Numbered from the stretch's first letter, positions 13,729 through 21,200 are shown. The stretch is DNA of 21,484 nucleotides from a virus (IMGVR_UViG_3300037839_000907:1-21484); one strand, 5' to 3'. The notes: generated by a model not told the origin, from the sequence alone. Made by a program: numbers and translations.

Positions 13729-14803
13729 TATTTGAAGTGGTCCTTACAGCTTGAATTTTACCTTCCCATAATCCACCACGCATTTCTTCTATGGTTCTAA
13801 ATCCTAGATAACTCATCGTACTTCTTAAGCCATTTGTAAAGTCATAGACTATATCCTCTATAGTCTTGTCTTGAATCAATGGGATAAAAGTTTTGTCTCC
13901 TTCTACAAAGAGGTTCTTTTTGGTTCCATCATGTAATTCATAATCTTCTACAACATCTTTACTTGCCATACCTCTATATATCGCAAATAGTTTACCATCT
14001 TTTTCTACAATATCTTCTTCATCGACTACATCGCTTAAACCAGCAAAAATTCTACCACAAATAACTCCATCTGCCCCACTTGCAATAGCTTTAGCTAGGT
14101 CTCTTGGATTTCTAATTCCACCATCTGCTAAAATACTAGGTCTATTTTCTTCTTTAGGATTCTCTTGTCTAAAATGATCTAAATTAGCTAATTGATAATT
14201 TCTAACAGCATTCCAAGCATAAGATAATCCAGTGACACTTGGACATCCTATACCAGTTTTAATTTGAGTTAAACACATACTTCCTGGGCCAATAAGATGT
14301 CTGAATCCATCTGCTTTTAAATTAGCTAATCTATGGACGCTGGCCTTAGTTAAAGTATTTCCAACAATAATATCTTGTTTATATTCCGATTGCTTATAAC
14401 ATATTAAAAAGTCTTCAACACTTTTAGCTAAACCATTAGCCGTATCTAAAAAGAATATATCTGTATATTTCGACAGTATTTCAATTCTTTCTAATGCATC
14501 TTTTAATCCGATAGCATTAATGCAAAAATTACTTTGGTCTTTAATATATTTTGCTTTTCGAGCTTGCTCTAATGGACTCATAAATCTATGAAGAACTCCA
14601 GCACCACCAATTTGGTTCATTTTTATACAAGATTTTGCTGATGATACAGTATCCATTGGAGACAGTATTATTGGGATATCAATATATTTATTTTTTGAAA
14701 TTTTTGTGATGGTACAGACTTCTTTTCTGGAAGATACATTCGAAAAATTTGGTAATAACGCTATATCATCGTATCCAAGAGCTTCTTCAAATTGTATTTT
14801 CAT
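13694..14803 (-). CDS. GMP reductase / IMP dehydrogenase family enzyme without CBS domains
   Basis: A 369-residue TIM-barrel enzyme. Seen: SPMDTV (48-53), NAIGL, FLDTANG (118-124), the phosphate and catalytic loop GPGSMCLTQIKTGIGCPS (172-189) with C177, ADGGI (226-230), GADGVICG, the YRGMASK flap (276-282) and GLRSTMSYLG (325-334). No CBS pair interrupts the barrel, which fits GMP reductase (about 347 residues) better than bacterial IMP dehydrogenase (about 488). The flap Arg-Tyr pair diagnostic of IMP dehydrogenase is not seen, and EGDKTFIPL resembles the GMP reductase EGKTVxxP block. The N-terminal half and C-terminal ES-x-x-H resemble IMP dehydrogenase, so the direction of reaction is open. 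The stop lies in the phosphoesterase gene. An SD (GGAGGA) 11 bases upstream fixes the start. Confidence 0.85.
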   Translation of the reverse strand: MKIQFEEALGYDDIALLPNFSNVSSRKEVCTITKISKNKYIDIPIILSPMDTVSSAKSCIKMNQIGGAGVLHRFMSPLEQARKAKYIKDQSNFCINAIGLKDALERIEILSKYTDIFFLDTANGLAKSVEDFLICYKQSEYKQDIIVGNTLTKASVHRLANLKADGFRHLIGPGSMCLTQIKTGIGCPSVTGLSYAWNAVRNYQLANLDHFRQENPKEENRPSILADGGIRNPRDLAKAIASGADGVICGRIFAGLSDVVDEEDIVEKDGKLFAIYRGMASKDVVEDYELHDGTKKNLFVEGDKTFIPLIQDKTIEDIVYDFTNGLRSTMSYLGFRTIEEMRGGLWEGKIQAVRTTSNNAYESFAHGKL

Positions 14804-14806
14804 ATT

Positions 14807-15268
14807 TTACTTTTCCTCCGCATATTCAAAGTCATTCATTCTTTGTTTCATTTTTTTCTGTTGGATCGTTAAAGCTTCGATTTGATCTTGCATATTTTTC
14901 AATTTCTTTTTAGCTTCTCTAGCATCTCTCTCTGGTTTCATTTTAGCATTATAAGCGTCATTCTTAGCTCTCATTGCAGACCATATTTCAAATGCTTTTT
15001 TATCATCACCTTTGTCTAAAGCCATCTTACCAAGCATAAAATCTCCATATATATTTCCTTCTTTGTTACCATTATCTGAGCTTTTATTAAAATATTCTTT
15101 AGCTTTTTCTGGGTCTTTTTGAAATCCATTACTTCCATGAAGCATATAAGTACCAACCATATCGCAAGATCCAGAATCACCAGATTCTGCTTTCTTTAAA
15201 AGATTCTGATCTTGAGCGTTTAAATTTAAATTCAATAATAATACCGAAGCGATCAATTTAATTTTCAT
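14807..15268 (-). CDS. Secreted Sel1-repeat protein
   Basis: The 153-residue protein has a short signal peptide (MKIKLIASVLLLNLNLNAQ, cut about residue 18). Residues about 22-85 hold TPR-like Sel1 repeats (AESGDSGSCDMVGTYMLHGS, DPEKAKEYFNKSSDNGNKEG, ALDKGDDKKAFEIW). The C-terminal third is a charged coiled coil (about 105-150, KKLKNMQDQIEALTIQQKK). It would act in the host periplasm, or be secreted, as a protein-binding scaffold. It lies 3 bases before the GMP reductase/IMP dehydrogenase gene. A TATAAT box is 7 bases before its ATG, so it may start a transcript. Phage Sel1 proteins of this type are not well known to me. Confidence 0.75.
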   Translation of the reverse strand: MKIKLIASVLLLNLNLNAQDQNLLKKAESGDSGSCDMVGTYMLHGSNGFQKDPEKAKEYFNKSSDNGNKEGNIYGDFMLGKMALDKGDDKKAFEIWSAMRAKNDAYNAKMKPERDAREAKKKLKNMQDQIEALTIQQKKMKQRMNDFEYAEEK

Positions 15269-15275
15269 TAAACTG

Positions 15276-15281
15276 ATTATA
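15276..15281 (-). promoter_or_regulatory. -10-type box 7 bases before start codon
   Basis: TATAAT on the minus strand ends 7 bases before the Sel1 ATG (15268), whose position is fixed by the signal peptide. The -35 region is poor, though TTGATA occurs at too short a distance. There is no Shine-Dalgarno. Confidence 0.4.
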
Positions 15282-15305
15282 TATCAATCTATATCAAACT
15301 GCAAG

Positions 15306-15602
15306 TTAAAATTCAAATATAAAAAGGTCTTTATTCTCAAAGAAAAGAAGCTTGATGGCGTTCAATTTAGCTTTAATTTCATCTTTAATCTCTTGAGGCA
15401 TATCCTTTAATTGTTTATAAAATTCATTTGCTGCGACTAAATTTTTGTCTTTCCTGCATGCACAGCCATTAATTGAAGCGTGAAAATGATCATACAGGTC
15501 TATCATTACTCCATGTTTATTTTTTACATCTGATAGTCTAGAATTTAATAATTCATAAAAGTTTGCTACGGATTCTACTACAATTATTATGTTTTCACTC
15601 AT
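15306..15602 (-). CDS. Hypothetical protein (98 residues)
   Basis: A soluble, mostly helical protein starting MSENIIIVVESVANFYEL. A central HASINGCACRKDKN (about 41-54) holds a CxC pair that could bind metal, and a hydrophobic tail (LLFFENKDLFIFEF) ends it. The ATG overlaps the stop of the upstream membrane protein by 4 bases (ATGA), so they are coupled. Family not recognised. Confidence 0.6.
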   Translation of the reverse strand: MSENIIIVVESVANFYELLNSRLSDVKNKHGVMIDLYDHFHASINGCACRKDKNLVAANEFYKQLKDMPQEIKDEIKAKLNAIKLLFFENKDLFIFEF

Positions 15603-15952
15603 ATAGATATTTTACACATTATAAAATAAATCATCAAACTTAAAATATATACACAAGAGATATTTGCTAGTGAAACTGCCCCAAATAAAAAACAAGTAGC
15701 AAGCGACAACCAAAAGGTAAGGCAATAAGGACAAGACACTAGCCTAGAAATGAAACTATTATGCTTAACTAATAGATAATCCACATATTCCATACTTGAT
15801 CCATTATTCTTATATTCAAGATATTTATTAATTTTAAATAGATTGGTCAGTCGGAATAATTGAAAGTACTCTGTGAAGGCATGCGTTTTGAACCAGACAA
15901 TTAATATCGTAGCTGGAAATGTTGAAATAATTAATAAATCAATGAAATTCAT
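15599..15952 (-). CDS. Small membrane protein with CPYC motif (DUF1360-like)
   Basis: The 117-residue protein has an N-terminal hydrophobic helix (residues 4-20, IDLLIISTFPATILIVW), a polar middle, and a hydrophobic C-terminal part (about 74-116) after SCPYCLTFWLSLATCF. The CPYC-x-x-F-W pattern resembles small DUF1360-type membrane proteins. Whether the Cys pair is redox-active is unknown. An AGGA at 7 bases supports the start. It heads the long minus block, back to back with the plus promoter at 15954 whose -35 begins 1 base from its start codon. Confidence 0.65.
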   Translation of the reverse strand: MNFIDLLIISTFPATILIVWFKTHAFTEYFQLFRLTNLFKINKYLEYKNNGSSMEYVDYLLVKHNSFISRLVSCPYCLTFWLSLATCFLFGAVSLANISCVYILSLMIYFIMCKISI

Positions 15953-15953
15953 G

Positions 15954-15981
15954 TTGACATCCTACATCTATATGATATAAT
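15954..15981 (+). promoter_or_regulatory. Full-consensus sigma70 promoter
   Basis: TTGACA (15954-15959), 16 bases, TATAAT (15976-15981), both perfect. The start should be near 15988, giving an 18-20 base leader to the ATG at 16007. It has the strength of an early phage promoter read by host RNA polymerase and starts the kinase-sigma block. Confidence 0.8.
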
Positions 15982-16006
15982 TAATTAATAGAATTTTCTA
16001 AATAAA

Positions 16007-16585
16007 ATGATAAAACCAATAGGTATAACTGGATTTGCTAGATGTGGTAAAGACACGTTTTTTGAACTATTTACTAAATATTGCAATAAGAACAACATCA
16101 AAACAAAAAGAATAGCTTTAGCAGACTTATTAAAAAATGATATTAAACAGTTCGTGAGCCAAAATTTTAATATAGATATATCTAATGTAGACAATAAGAA
16201 TAAAGAATTCATTAGGCCACTAATGCTAGTTTATGGCAAACTTAAAAGGGAATCTACCGATGGAAAATATTGGACAAATAAAGTCCAAGGTCAATTAGAT
16301 GATTGCATTACCAATAGTATAATTCCAGTTATAACAGATTTAAGATACGATGAGTATGCACAAGACGAATATTTTTGGCTTAAACAAAAGAATAATGGTT
16401 ATTTAGTTTCAATAACATTAGCTAAAAATAAACCAGCAAATAAAGAAGAAAGAGTAAATATTACTAAAATCAAAAAATCTGCGGATTACAAGATAAGATG
16501 GAAGATTCAACCAAATATGGAAACTCTATATTCAAAATATGAAAAACATTTTAAGGAAATATTAAAAAATGCAACAACAAATTAA
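16007..16585 (+). CDS. Deoxynucleoside monophosphate kinase-like P-loop protein
   Basis: The 192-residue protein starts MIKPIGITGFARCGKDTFFE, with Walker A GFARCGKDT (9-17) as in phage dNMP kinases (T4 gp1 type). ALADLLK (38-44) corresponds to the fADpLK block and IPVITDLRYDEYAQDE (about 109-124) to the second conserved region with the DxR motif. The family phosphorylates dNMPs (dTMP, dGMP, hydroxymethyl-dCMP in T4) to diphosphates. There is no Shine-Dalgarno before the ATG. It overlaps the sigma gene by 17 bases and would feed the reductase-derived pool. The P-loop is certain; the substrate is inferred. Confidence 0.8.
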   Translation: MIKPIGITGFARCGKDTFFELFTKYCNKNNIKTKRIALADLLKNDIKQFVSQNFNIDISNVDNKNKEFIRPLMLVYGKLKRESTDGKYWTNKVQGQLDDCITNSIIPVITDLRYDEYAQDEYFWLKQKNNGYLVSITLAKNKPANKEERVNITKIKKSADYKIRWKIQPNMETLYSKYEKHFKEILKNATTN

Positions 16586-17168
16586 CGATTTAGATTTGAT
16601 TCTAAATATCAAAAACAATAATTGTAGTAGTTCTCTAAAACGTTTAGAGATTAAACATAGCGGAATATGTCATCAGATGATAAAAAGATACCAAGGTGTT
16701 TTAAATAACTTTGGTATTTCAAAAGATGATCTTGATGAAGAAAAAATCTTTGTAGTATATAAGTCTGCATTAAATTTCAACCCAGAGAAGAATGTTAAAT
16801 TCTCTACTTGGTTAGGCAATCAAATGAGATACTACTGCTTGAACCTTATAAATAAAAACAATTCAGCAATATCAATGGATGACGATAACATAAAATACAT
16901 CCTAGAAAAGAATCAAATAGCTATACCAGAAAATTTTGATAAAGAAAAAATTGAATTAATATTAGATATCTTAAGCCAAATGAAAGATAAAAGGATGTCA
17001 AAAATCTTTAGATCAAGATATTTTAACAAAAGTAACAAAGTGTCATCTTGGCACTCTATAGGTAAAAAATTAAAAATTAGTACTCAAACCGCAATTAATA
17101 TACATAATAAAGCTTTAAAGTTGATTAATACAAAATTAAATAGTCAAAATTCTTTTGACAAGATTTAA
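16569..17168 (+). CDS. Sigma factor, T4 gp55-like
   Basis: The 199-residue protein has a compact sigma70-type layout. FNPEKNVKFSTWLGNQMRYY (70-89) is a region 2.2-2.3 match to FDxxKGxKFSTYA. The C-terminal region 4 (about 130-190) carries a helix-turn-helix pattern SWHSIGKKLKISTQTAINIH followed by KALKLI. Regions 1 and 3 are missing, as in T4 gp55 and small ECF factors. It should direct RNA polymerase to phage promoters, plausibly the short -10-only boxes seen here. Start at ATG inside the kinase gene (17-base overlap). Late-gene role is inference from family and context. Confidence 0.85.
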   Translation: MQQQINDLDLILNIKNNNCSSSLKRLEIKHSGICHQMIKRYQGVLNNFGISKDDLDEEKIFVVYKSALNFNPEKNVKFSTWLGNQMRYYCLNLINKNNSAISMDDDNIKYILEKNQIAIPENFDKEKIELILDILSQMKDKRMSKIFRSRYFNKSNKVSSWHSIGKKLKISTQTAINIHNKALKLINTKLNSQNSFDKI

Positions 17169-17183
17169 AATTTAGATTATGAT
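17155..17183 (+). promoter_or_regulatory. Near-consensus sigma70 promoter
   Basis: TTGACA (17155-17160), 17 bases, TATGAT (17178-17183). The expected start is about 17190. A strong SD (AAGGAG at about 17193-17198) precedes the ATG at 17207. It lies partly in the end of the sigma gene, so the next gene can be expressed strongly and separately. Confidence 0.7.
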
Positions 17184-17206
17184 ACTTTGAAATAAGGAGA
17201 AAACAA

Positions 17207-17524
17207 ATGGAAAATAAAGAAAACAAAACAGATTGGGCGAAGAGAGACATCGGCGCACTATGGAAGCGTGAAGGAAAGAACCAAAAATATCTTTCTGGTT
17301 ATGTTAAAGTAGAAGGCTCTGATCAAGAAGTTAAAGTTGTTGTTTTTGCAAATAAAAACAAGAATGATAACGAAAGGGCTCCAGACTATAGAATCTATAT
17401 CTCTGCGCCTTTAGAGACTCAAGGCTCCGCTAAAACAGTTAGCCCTAAGCAAGCTGTTCCAGCAGTAGTTAAGACTAAAAACGTAGAAAAAGTAGCGGTA
17501 GAAGCAGACGAAGATATTCTATGA
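17207..17524 (+). CDS. Small conserved protein, DUF736-like
   Basis: The 105-residue protein has the pattern of DUF736-type proteins: WKREGKNQKYLSGYVKV (19-35), a strand-rich VKVVVFANKNKND and RAPDYRIYISAP (about 58-69), followed by a low-complexity Ala/Val/Lys tail (75-105). These small beta-barrel-like proteins recur in phages and bacteria without assigned function; a DNA or RNA contact has been supposed. With its own strong promoter and SD it is probably abundant. Its stop overlaps the glycosyltransferase start by 4 bases. Confidence 0.6.
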   Translation: MENKENKTDWAKRDIGALWKREGKNQKYLSGYVKVEGSDQEVKVVVFANKNKNDNERAPDYRIYISAPLETQGSAKTVSPKQAVPAVVKTKNVEKVAVEADEDIL

Positions 17525-18603
17525 GCTTAAGTATTAATGTCCCTATCAACTCTGTAAGTTTTGGTCAAATATCTACTCTCTTTTTAAGAGAGCTGCATAA
17601 AAGAAATACTGATATAAATTTAATTCCTATTGGAAATAATTTAGATTTATCATGTCAAGATGATGAACCAGTATTTTTTAATTGGCTAAAAGAAAAGAGC
17701 GTAGGTTACATTAAGAAAATTAAACGAAGCGATAAGGGCTTCAAGTTATGGCATTTGAATGGTTCGCTTGAAAGCTATTCAAATGACCAGACTTTGTTCT
17801 CATTCTATGAACTAGATAGTCCTACGGCAGAAGAAGTGAATATTGTAAAAAATCAAAAGTCTACAATATTTTCTTCTAATTATAGTTGCGAAGCATTTAA
17901 ACAAATGGGGTGTGAAAACGTTAATTATGTTCCACTAGCGTTTGATAAGTACAACTTTAAGAAATTAGATAAACAATATTTTAATGATGGTAGAATAGTA
18001 TTTAATCTTGTTGGTAAGCTAGAAAAAAGAAAAAATCATAAAAAAGTTATTGAAGCCTGGGTTAAGAAATTCGGCAATAACAAAGACTACATGTTGCAAT
18101 GTGCAATATTTAATCCATTTATTAAAATGGAAGACAACCAAACACTAATTTCATCAATCTTAATGGGTCAGAATTATTTTAATGTTAATTTCTTGAGCAT
18201 GATGCAAAAGAATAGTATGTATAATGATTTCTTAAATAGCTCTGATATTGTAATTGGAATGAGTGGTGGAGAAGGTTGGGGATTACCAGAATTTCAATCT
18301 ATAGCATTAGGAAAATATGGAGTTATTTTAAATGCACATTCTTACAAAGAGTGGGCGACCAAAGATAATGCTACATTAGTTAATCCATCTGGTAAAATAG
18401 AAGCGTATGATAATTTGTTCTTCCATAGGGGAGCGCCATTTAATCAAGGAAATATCTTTGACTTTAATGAAGATGAATTTATTCATGCTTGCGAATTGAC
18501 TATCGAAAAAGTGAAGTCGCAAAAGACAAATAAAGAAGGTCTAAAACTTCAAGATCAATTCACTAGCGAGAAGATGACAGATAAAATTCTTGAATTAGTT
18601 TAA
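17521..18603 (+). CDS. Glycosyltransferase (GT-B fold, family 4-like)
   Basis: The 360-residue protein has the GT-B signature at the start of the donor domain, GKLEKRKNHKKVIEAW (165-180), and the sugar-nucleotide motif SGGEGWGLPEFQSIALGK (248-265). In that E-x7-E block the second Glu is Gln (Q259), with E257 next to it. The N-terminal acceptor domain (about 1-150) starts SINVPINSVSFGQ. There is no signal peptide or membrane helix, so it acts in the cytoplasm on DNA bases, a phage structural protein or a lipid-linked sugar. Overlapping ATGA with the upstream gene. Donor and acceptor unknown. Confidence 0.85.
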   Translation: MSLSINVPINSVSFGQISTLFLRELHKRNTDINLIPIGNNLDLSCQDDEPVFFNWLKEKSVGYIKKIKRSDKGFKLWHLNGSLESYSNDQTLFSFYELDSPTAEEVNIVKNQKSTIFSSNYSCEAFKQMGCENVNYVPLAFDKYNFKKLDKQYFNDGRIVFNLVGKLEKRKNHKKVIEAWVKKFGNNKDYMLQCAIFNPFIKMEDNQTLISSILMGQNYFNVNFLSMMQKNSMYNDFLNSSDIVIGMSGGEGWGLPEFQSIALGKYGVILNAHSYKEWATKDNATLVNPSGKIEAYDNLFFHRGAPFNQGNIFDFNEDEFIHACELTIEKVKSQKTNKEGLKLQDQFTSEKMTDKILELV

Positions 18604-18606
18604 TAT

Positions 18607-18900
18607 ATGAATTGGGTCAAAATATTAAATTTTATTGATGGGGTTTTTCCAGAACAGCAAGTCCAACCAATGCTAGGAAAGCTTTATAAAATCAAAGGCG
18701 AAGAGTTACCATTTAGATATATCAGATTTGCAAATGACTCTTATCCAAATAAAGGTATATATCATTTTAAACATCATCAACTCAAAGAATATAAATTCAT
18801 TAATTTAAATAGAATTGAAAGAGAAGCAAACAAAGAAGAGGTTAGATTATATAATTTAATTAAAGAACACGTCAATGAAGTTGCAGAAAATAATGATTAA
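18607..18900 (+). CDS. Hypothetical protein (97 residues)
   Basis: The product begins MNWVKILNFIDGVFPEQQ and has a basic middle (HHQLKEYKFINLNRIEREA) and an acidic, helical end (EEVRLYNLIKEHVNEVAENND). The ATG lies 3 bases after the glycosyltransferase stop, without a Shine-Dalgarno, so it is probably translated by coupling. It runs to within 5 bases of tRNA-Asn. No family recognised. Confidence 0.6.
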   Translation: MNWVKILNFIDGVFPEQQVQPMLGKLYKIKGEELPFRYIRFANDSYPNKGIYHFKHHQLKEYKFINLNRIEREANKEEVRLYNLIKEHVNEVAENND

Positions 18901-18905
18901 TTTTT

Positions 18906-18977
18906 TGCCTAATAGCACAACGGTAGTGCGCTTCACTGTTAATGAAGATGTTCTAGGTTCAAATCCTAGTTAGGCAG
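18906..18977 (+). tRNA. tRNA-Asn (GUU)
   Basis: Acceptor TGCCTAA (18906-18912) pairs with TTAGGCA (18970-18976), discriminator G at 18977, CCA not encoded. The D arm is GCAC/GTGC, the T arm CTAGG-TTCAAAT-CCTAG. The anticodon loop CTGTTAA between CTTCA and TGAAG gives GTT (18938-18940). It is co-oriented with the preceding gene, 5 bases downstream. Confidence 0.95.
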
Positions 18978-18979
18978 AT

Positions 18980-19066
18980 GGAACGATGGCTGAGTGGTTT
19001 AAAGCAGAAGTTTACTAAACTTCCGATGGTTAATCCCATCCGTGGGTTCAAATCCTACTCGTTCCG
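18980..19066 (+). tRNA. tRNA-Ser with apparent ACU anticodon
   Basis: Acceptor GGAACGA (18980-18986) pairs perfectly with TCGTTCC (19059-19065), discriminator G (19066). The long variable arm GATGG/CCATC and the D arm (CTGAGTGG...CAG) mark a type II serine tRNA. The T arm is GTGGG-TTCAAAT-CCTAC. The stem GAAGT/ACTTC (19007-19011/19019-19023) leaves a 7-base loop TTACTAA, so the anticodon is ACT (19014-19016). Serine AGY tRNAs normally have GCU; A34 here is unusual. Two bases separate it from tRNA-Asn. CCA is not encoded. Confidence 0.88.
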
Positions 19067-19120
19067 AAAAATCAGATTTGCTAACTCGACATCTCCAAAT
19101 AAATATTACGGATAGACTTT

Positions 19121-19972
19121 ATGCTGATACCAAAGATAATATTAGAGGAGCATGACGAAATATTTTCATATATTCAAAATTTGCAAAACAAACTTGACTA
19201 TGTTTTTGTTAACGTTGATTCGCATTCAGATATGAGTATGAGAAAAAGTGAAAAAGAAATTAATTTAGGGAATTTTATATCTCAATTAATATTTAACGGA
19301 TCTTTTAATGAACATATTTGGATCAAAAATAAAAAAATTGTTTATCCTGATTTTTCAAATGGTAAGTATGACTTTTTAATTGGAGAAGATATTGATTTAA
19401 GCCTAAAATCAACTCTTGAGCGTCTGTATTTCCTTTCAGAAAATTCTTACAAAAAAGCCGAAGAATTAAAAAACTCTAGAAAAGTTGATTTTTTTGTTTG
19501 TGATTTAACTGATAACATAAAATTAAACTTTAAAAATAAAAAATGGATTTTATCTTTAGATTATGATTTTTTTTCTTGTAAAAATCCATATTTAAAAAAT
19601 TTAGATATAGAAGATATCAATATAATATTAAAGTCTATTTCAACAGAGACTATTGAAGCCTTACGAACAGAAGCCTATGAAATAAAAAATCAAAAAGAAT
19701 TTGAAATTTTTATAAATAAATTAATAAATATTAGTCCTAATATAATTAAATACATGGATCAATATTTTTTTCCAGACTTCAGATCTTCAAAAAATGAAAT
19801 TGAAAATTGTATATTACAAATTAATCGTTTTATTCTAAATCATTTTAAAACCGAAAACTGTTTAGGAATTTTTTTAATAAAATCTATAAGCTCTGGATTC
19901 ACTAATGAGATTGATTACCCTTTAATAGACGAGCTCGTAAAAAAATATTTACTTAATGACACTAATGTTTAA
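19121..19972 (+). CDS. UPF0489-like protein with arginase-type metal site
   Basis: The 283-residue protein resembles UPF0489, a branch of the arginase/deacetylase fold that includes peptide arginases acting on ribosomally made peptides. EEHDE (9-13), VDSHSDM (32-38) with D33, H35 and D37, GNFISQLIFNGSF (50-62), and SLDYDFFSCKNPY (145-157) with D147 and D149 lie in the expected order for a two-metal (Mn) centre. The C-terminal third is helical and less conserved. An ATG start is used, with weak SD. It lies just after the tRNAs. Substrate is not visible: a protein arginine, agmatine or acyl-amide is possible. Fold call moderate-good; reaction inferred. Confidence 0.65.
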   Translation: MLIPKIILEEHDEIFSYIQNLQNKLDYVFVNVDSHSDMSMRKSEKEINLGNFISQLIFNGSFNEHIWIKNKKIVYPDFSNGKYDFLIGEDIDLSLKSTLERLYFLSENSYKKAEELKNSRKVDFFVCDLTDNIKLNFKNKKWILSLDYDFFSCKNPYLKNLDIEDINIILKSISTETIEALRTEAYEIKNQKEFEIFINKLINISPNIIKYMDQYFFPDFRSSKNEIENCILQINRFILNHFKTENCLGIFLIKSISSGFTNEIDYPLIDELVKKYLLNDTNV

Positions 19973-20027
19973 GATAAAAAATACCTATTCGAAGACTTTG
20001 GGCATTTCGCTGGTTTATGGGGAGCAA

Positions 20028-21197
20028 TTAAGAAATATTTCTTTTTTTAATAATTAATTTTCCAGTTCCGCCACCTTTTATTACATTATCCGCATAAATG
20101 AAAACGGGCTTTCCTTCGAAAGTTGATGTCCATCCAATTACAAAATTTTTCTTGCGATAAATTTTTAAATTAGCATTTGAACTAGTAAAAATATTTCCTG
20201 CTACATTTGGCAAACTCCCTAAAAAATCAGCTCTAATTATCCTTGAACATGACGAAAATGCGCTCTCACCAATATCTGTTACACTTTTGCCAACTGTTAG
20301 ATTAGTTACAAGAGAGCAGCTTTCAAAAGCTCTGCCCCCAATACTAGTAACGCTATCTGGAATAATTAGAGCGCCAGTTAATTTAGTGCAATTATAAAAT
20401 GCCTTAAACCCAATACTACTTACGCTATTTCCAATATTTATACCGCTTAGATTAGGAGCTGATTGGAATGAATTCTCGCGAACAATCGTAACCGTATTAG
20501 GAACAGTATATGAAATTACATTTTTTTTAAGAGGATATTGTATGAGTTCCGTTTGAGATTTATTAAAAAGAACTCCATCAACACTAGCATAGTTTAGATT
20601 TGAAGGATCTACATTAAAACCAGTTAAACTAGAACATTGTGAGAATGGAGCACTTCCTATGCTAGTGACACCACTTGGAATAGTGATACCGCTAAAATTT
20701 CCACATTGTTGAAATGCAGAGCTTCCAATAGTTTTTAGACCGCTACCGAGAGTAATAGTTTTTGCTGAATAATTATAAAAAAATGCACTGTTCCCAATAC
20801 TCGTCACGCTGTCAGGAATAGTTACGCTCTGCACAGCATCACAATGATAGAATCCATAGTCATCAATACTCGTCACAGTATTTGGGATTGTAATGGTACT
20901 GAACCTACATCGCTCGAATGTGCTATAGTTAATAGTTGTTATACCACTAGGGATATTAGCTTGAGTTAAAAATGTGCAATTATAAAAAGCAGACCCTCCA
21001 ATACTCGTCACGCTATTTGGGATTGTGATGCCCGTTAAACGACTTTCATAAAAAGCAGCAGTTTCAATACGAGTCACGCCAGAACCAATATTAGCACTTA
21101 TTAAAGTTAATGCTCGATTATAGCTTCCTTGAGTAATAACTGTATCAGTACTATTAGTTGGATCACCACTGCTATAATAAAATGTAGATAAAGCCAT
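20028..21197 (-). CDS. BspA-type leucine-rich repeat protein without signal peptide
   Basis: The 389-residue protein consists of about ten BspA-like (LRR_5) repeats of roughly 23 residues, with the form IPNSVTSIGGSAFYNC and IPDSVTSIGNSAF, from about residue 38 to 330, interrupted near 180-215 by a YASVDGVLFNKSQTELIQYP insert as in other BspA proteins. A closing GWTSTFEGKPVFIY block (about 353-366) and a Gly-rich basic tail (KGGGTGKLIIKKRNIS) follow. Because no signal peptide is seen, a virion surface protein or tail-fibre adhesin is more likely than an exported one. A TATAAT box is 3 bases before the ATG. Repeat family is certain; role inferred. Confidence 0.85.
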   Translation of the reverse strand: MALSTFYYSSGDPTNSTDTVITQGSYNRALTLISANIGSGVTRIETAAFYESRLTGITIPNSVTSIGGSAFYNCTFLTQANIPSGITTINYSTFERCRFSTITIPNTVTSIDDYGFYHCDAVQSVTIPDSVTSIGNSAFFYNYSAKTITLGSGLKTIGSSAFQQCGNFSGITIPSGVTSIGSAPFSQCSSLTGFNVDPSNLNYASVDGVLFNKSQTELIQYPLKKNVISYTVPNTVTIVRENSFQSAPNLSGINIGNSVSSIGFKAFYNCTKLTGALIIPDSVTSIGGRAFESCSLVTNLTVGKSVTDIGESAFSSCSRIIRADFLGSLPNVAGNIFTSSNANLKIYRKKNFVIGWTSTFEGKPVFIYADNVIKGGGTGKLIIKKRNIS

Positions 21198-21200
21198 ATC

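Noticed and set aside
20030-20048. Palindrome AAGAAATATTTCTT plus T run as a terminator between convergent genes
   Set aside because: It is purely AT, has no loop, and overlaps the stop codon of the repeat gene. Such palindromes are common at this composition.
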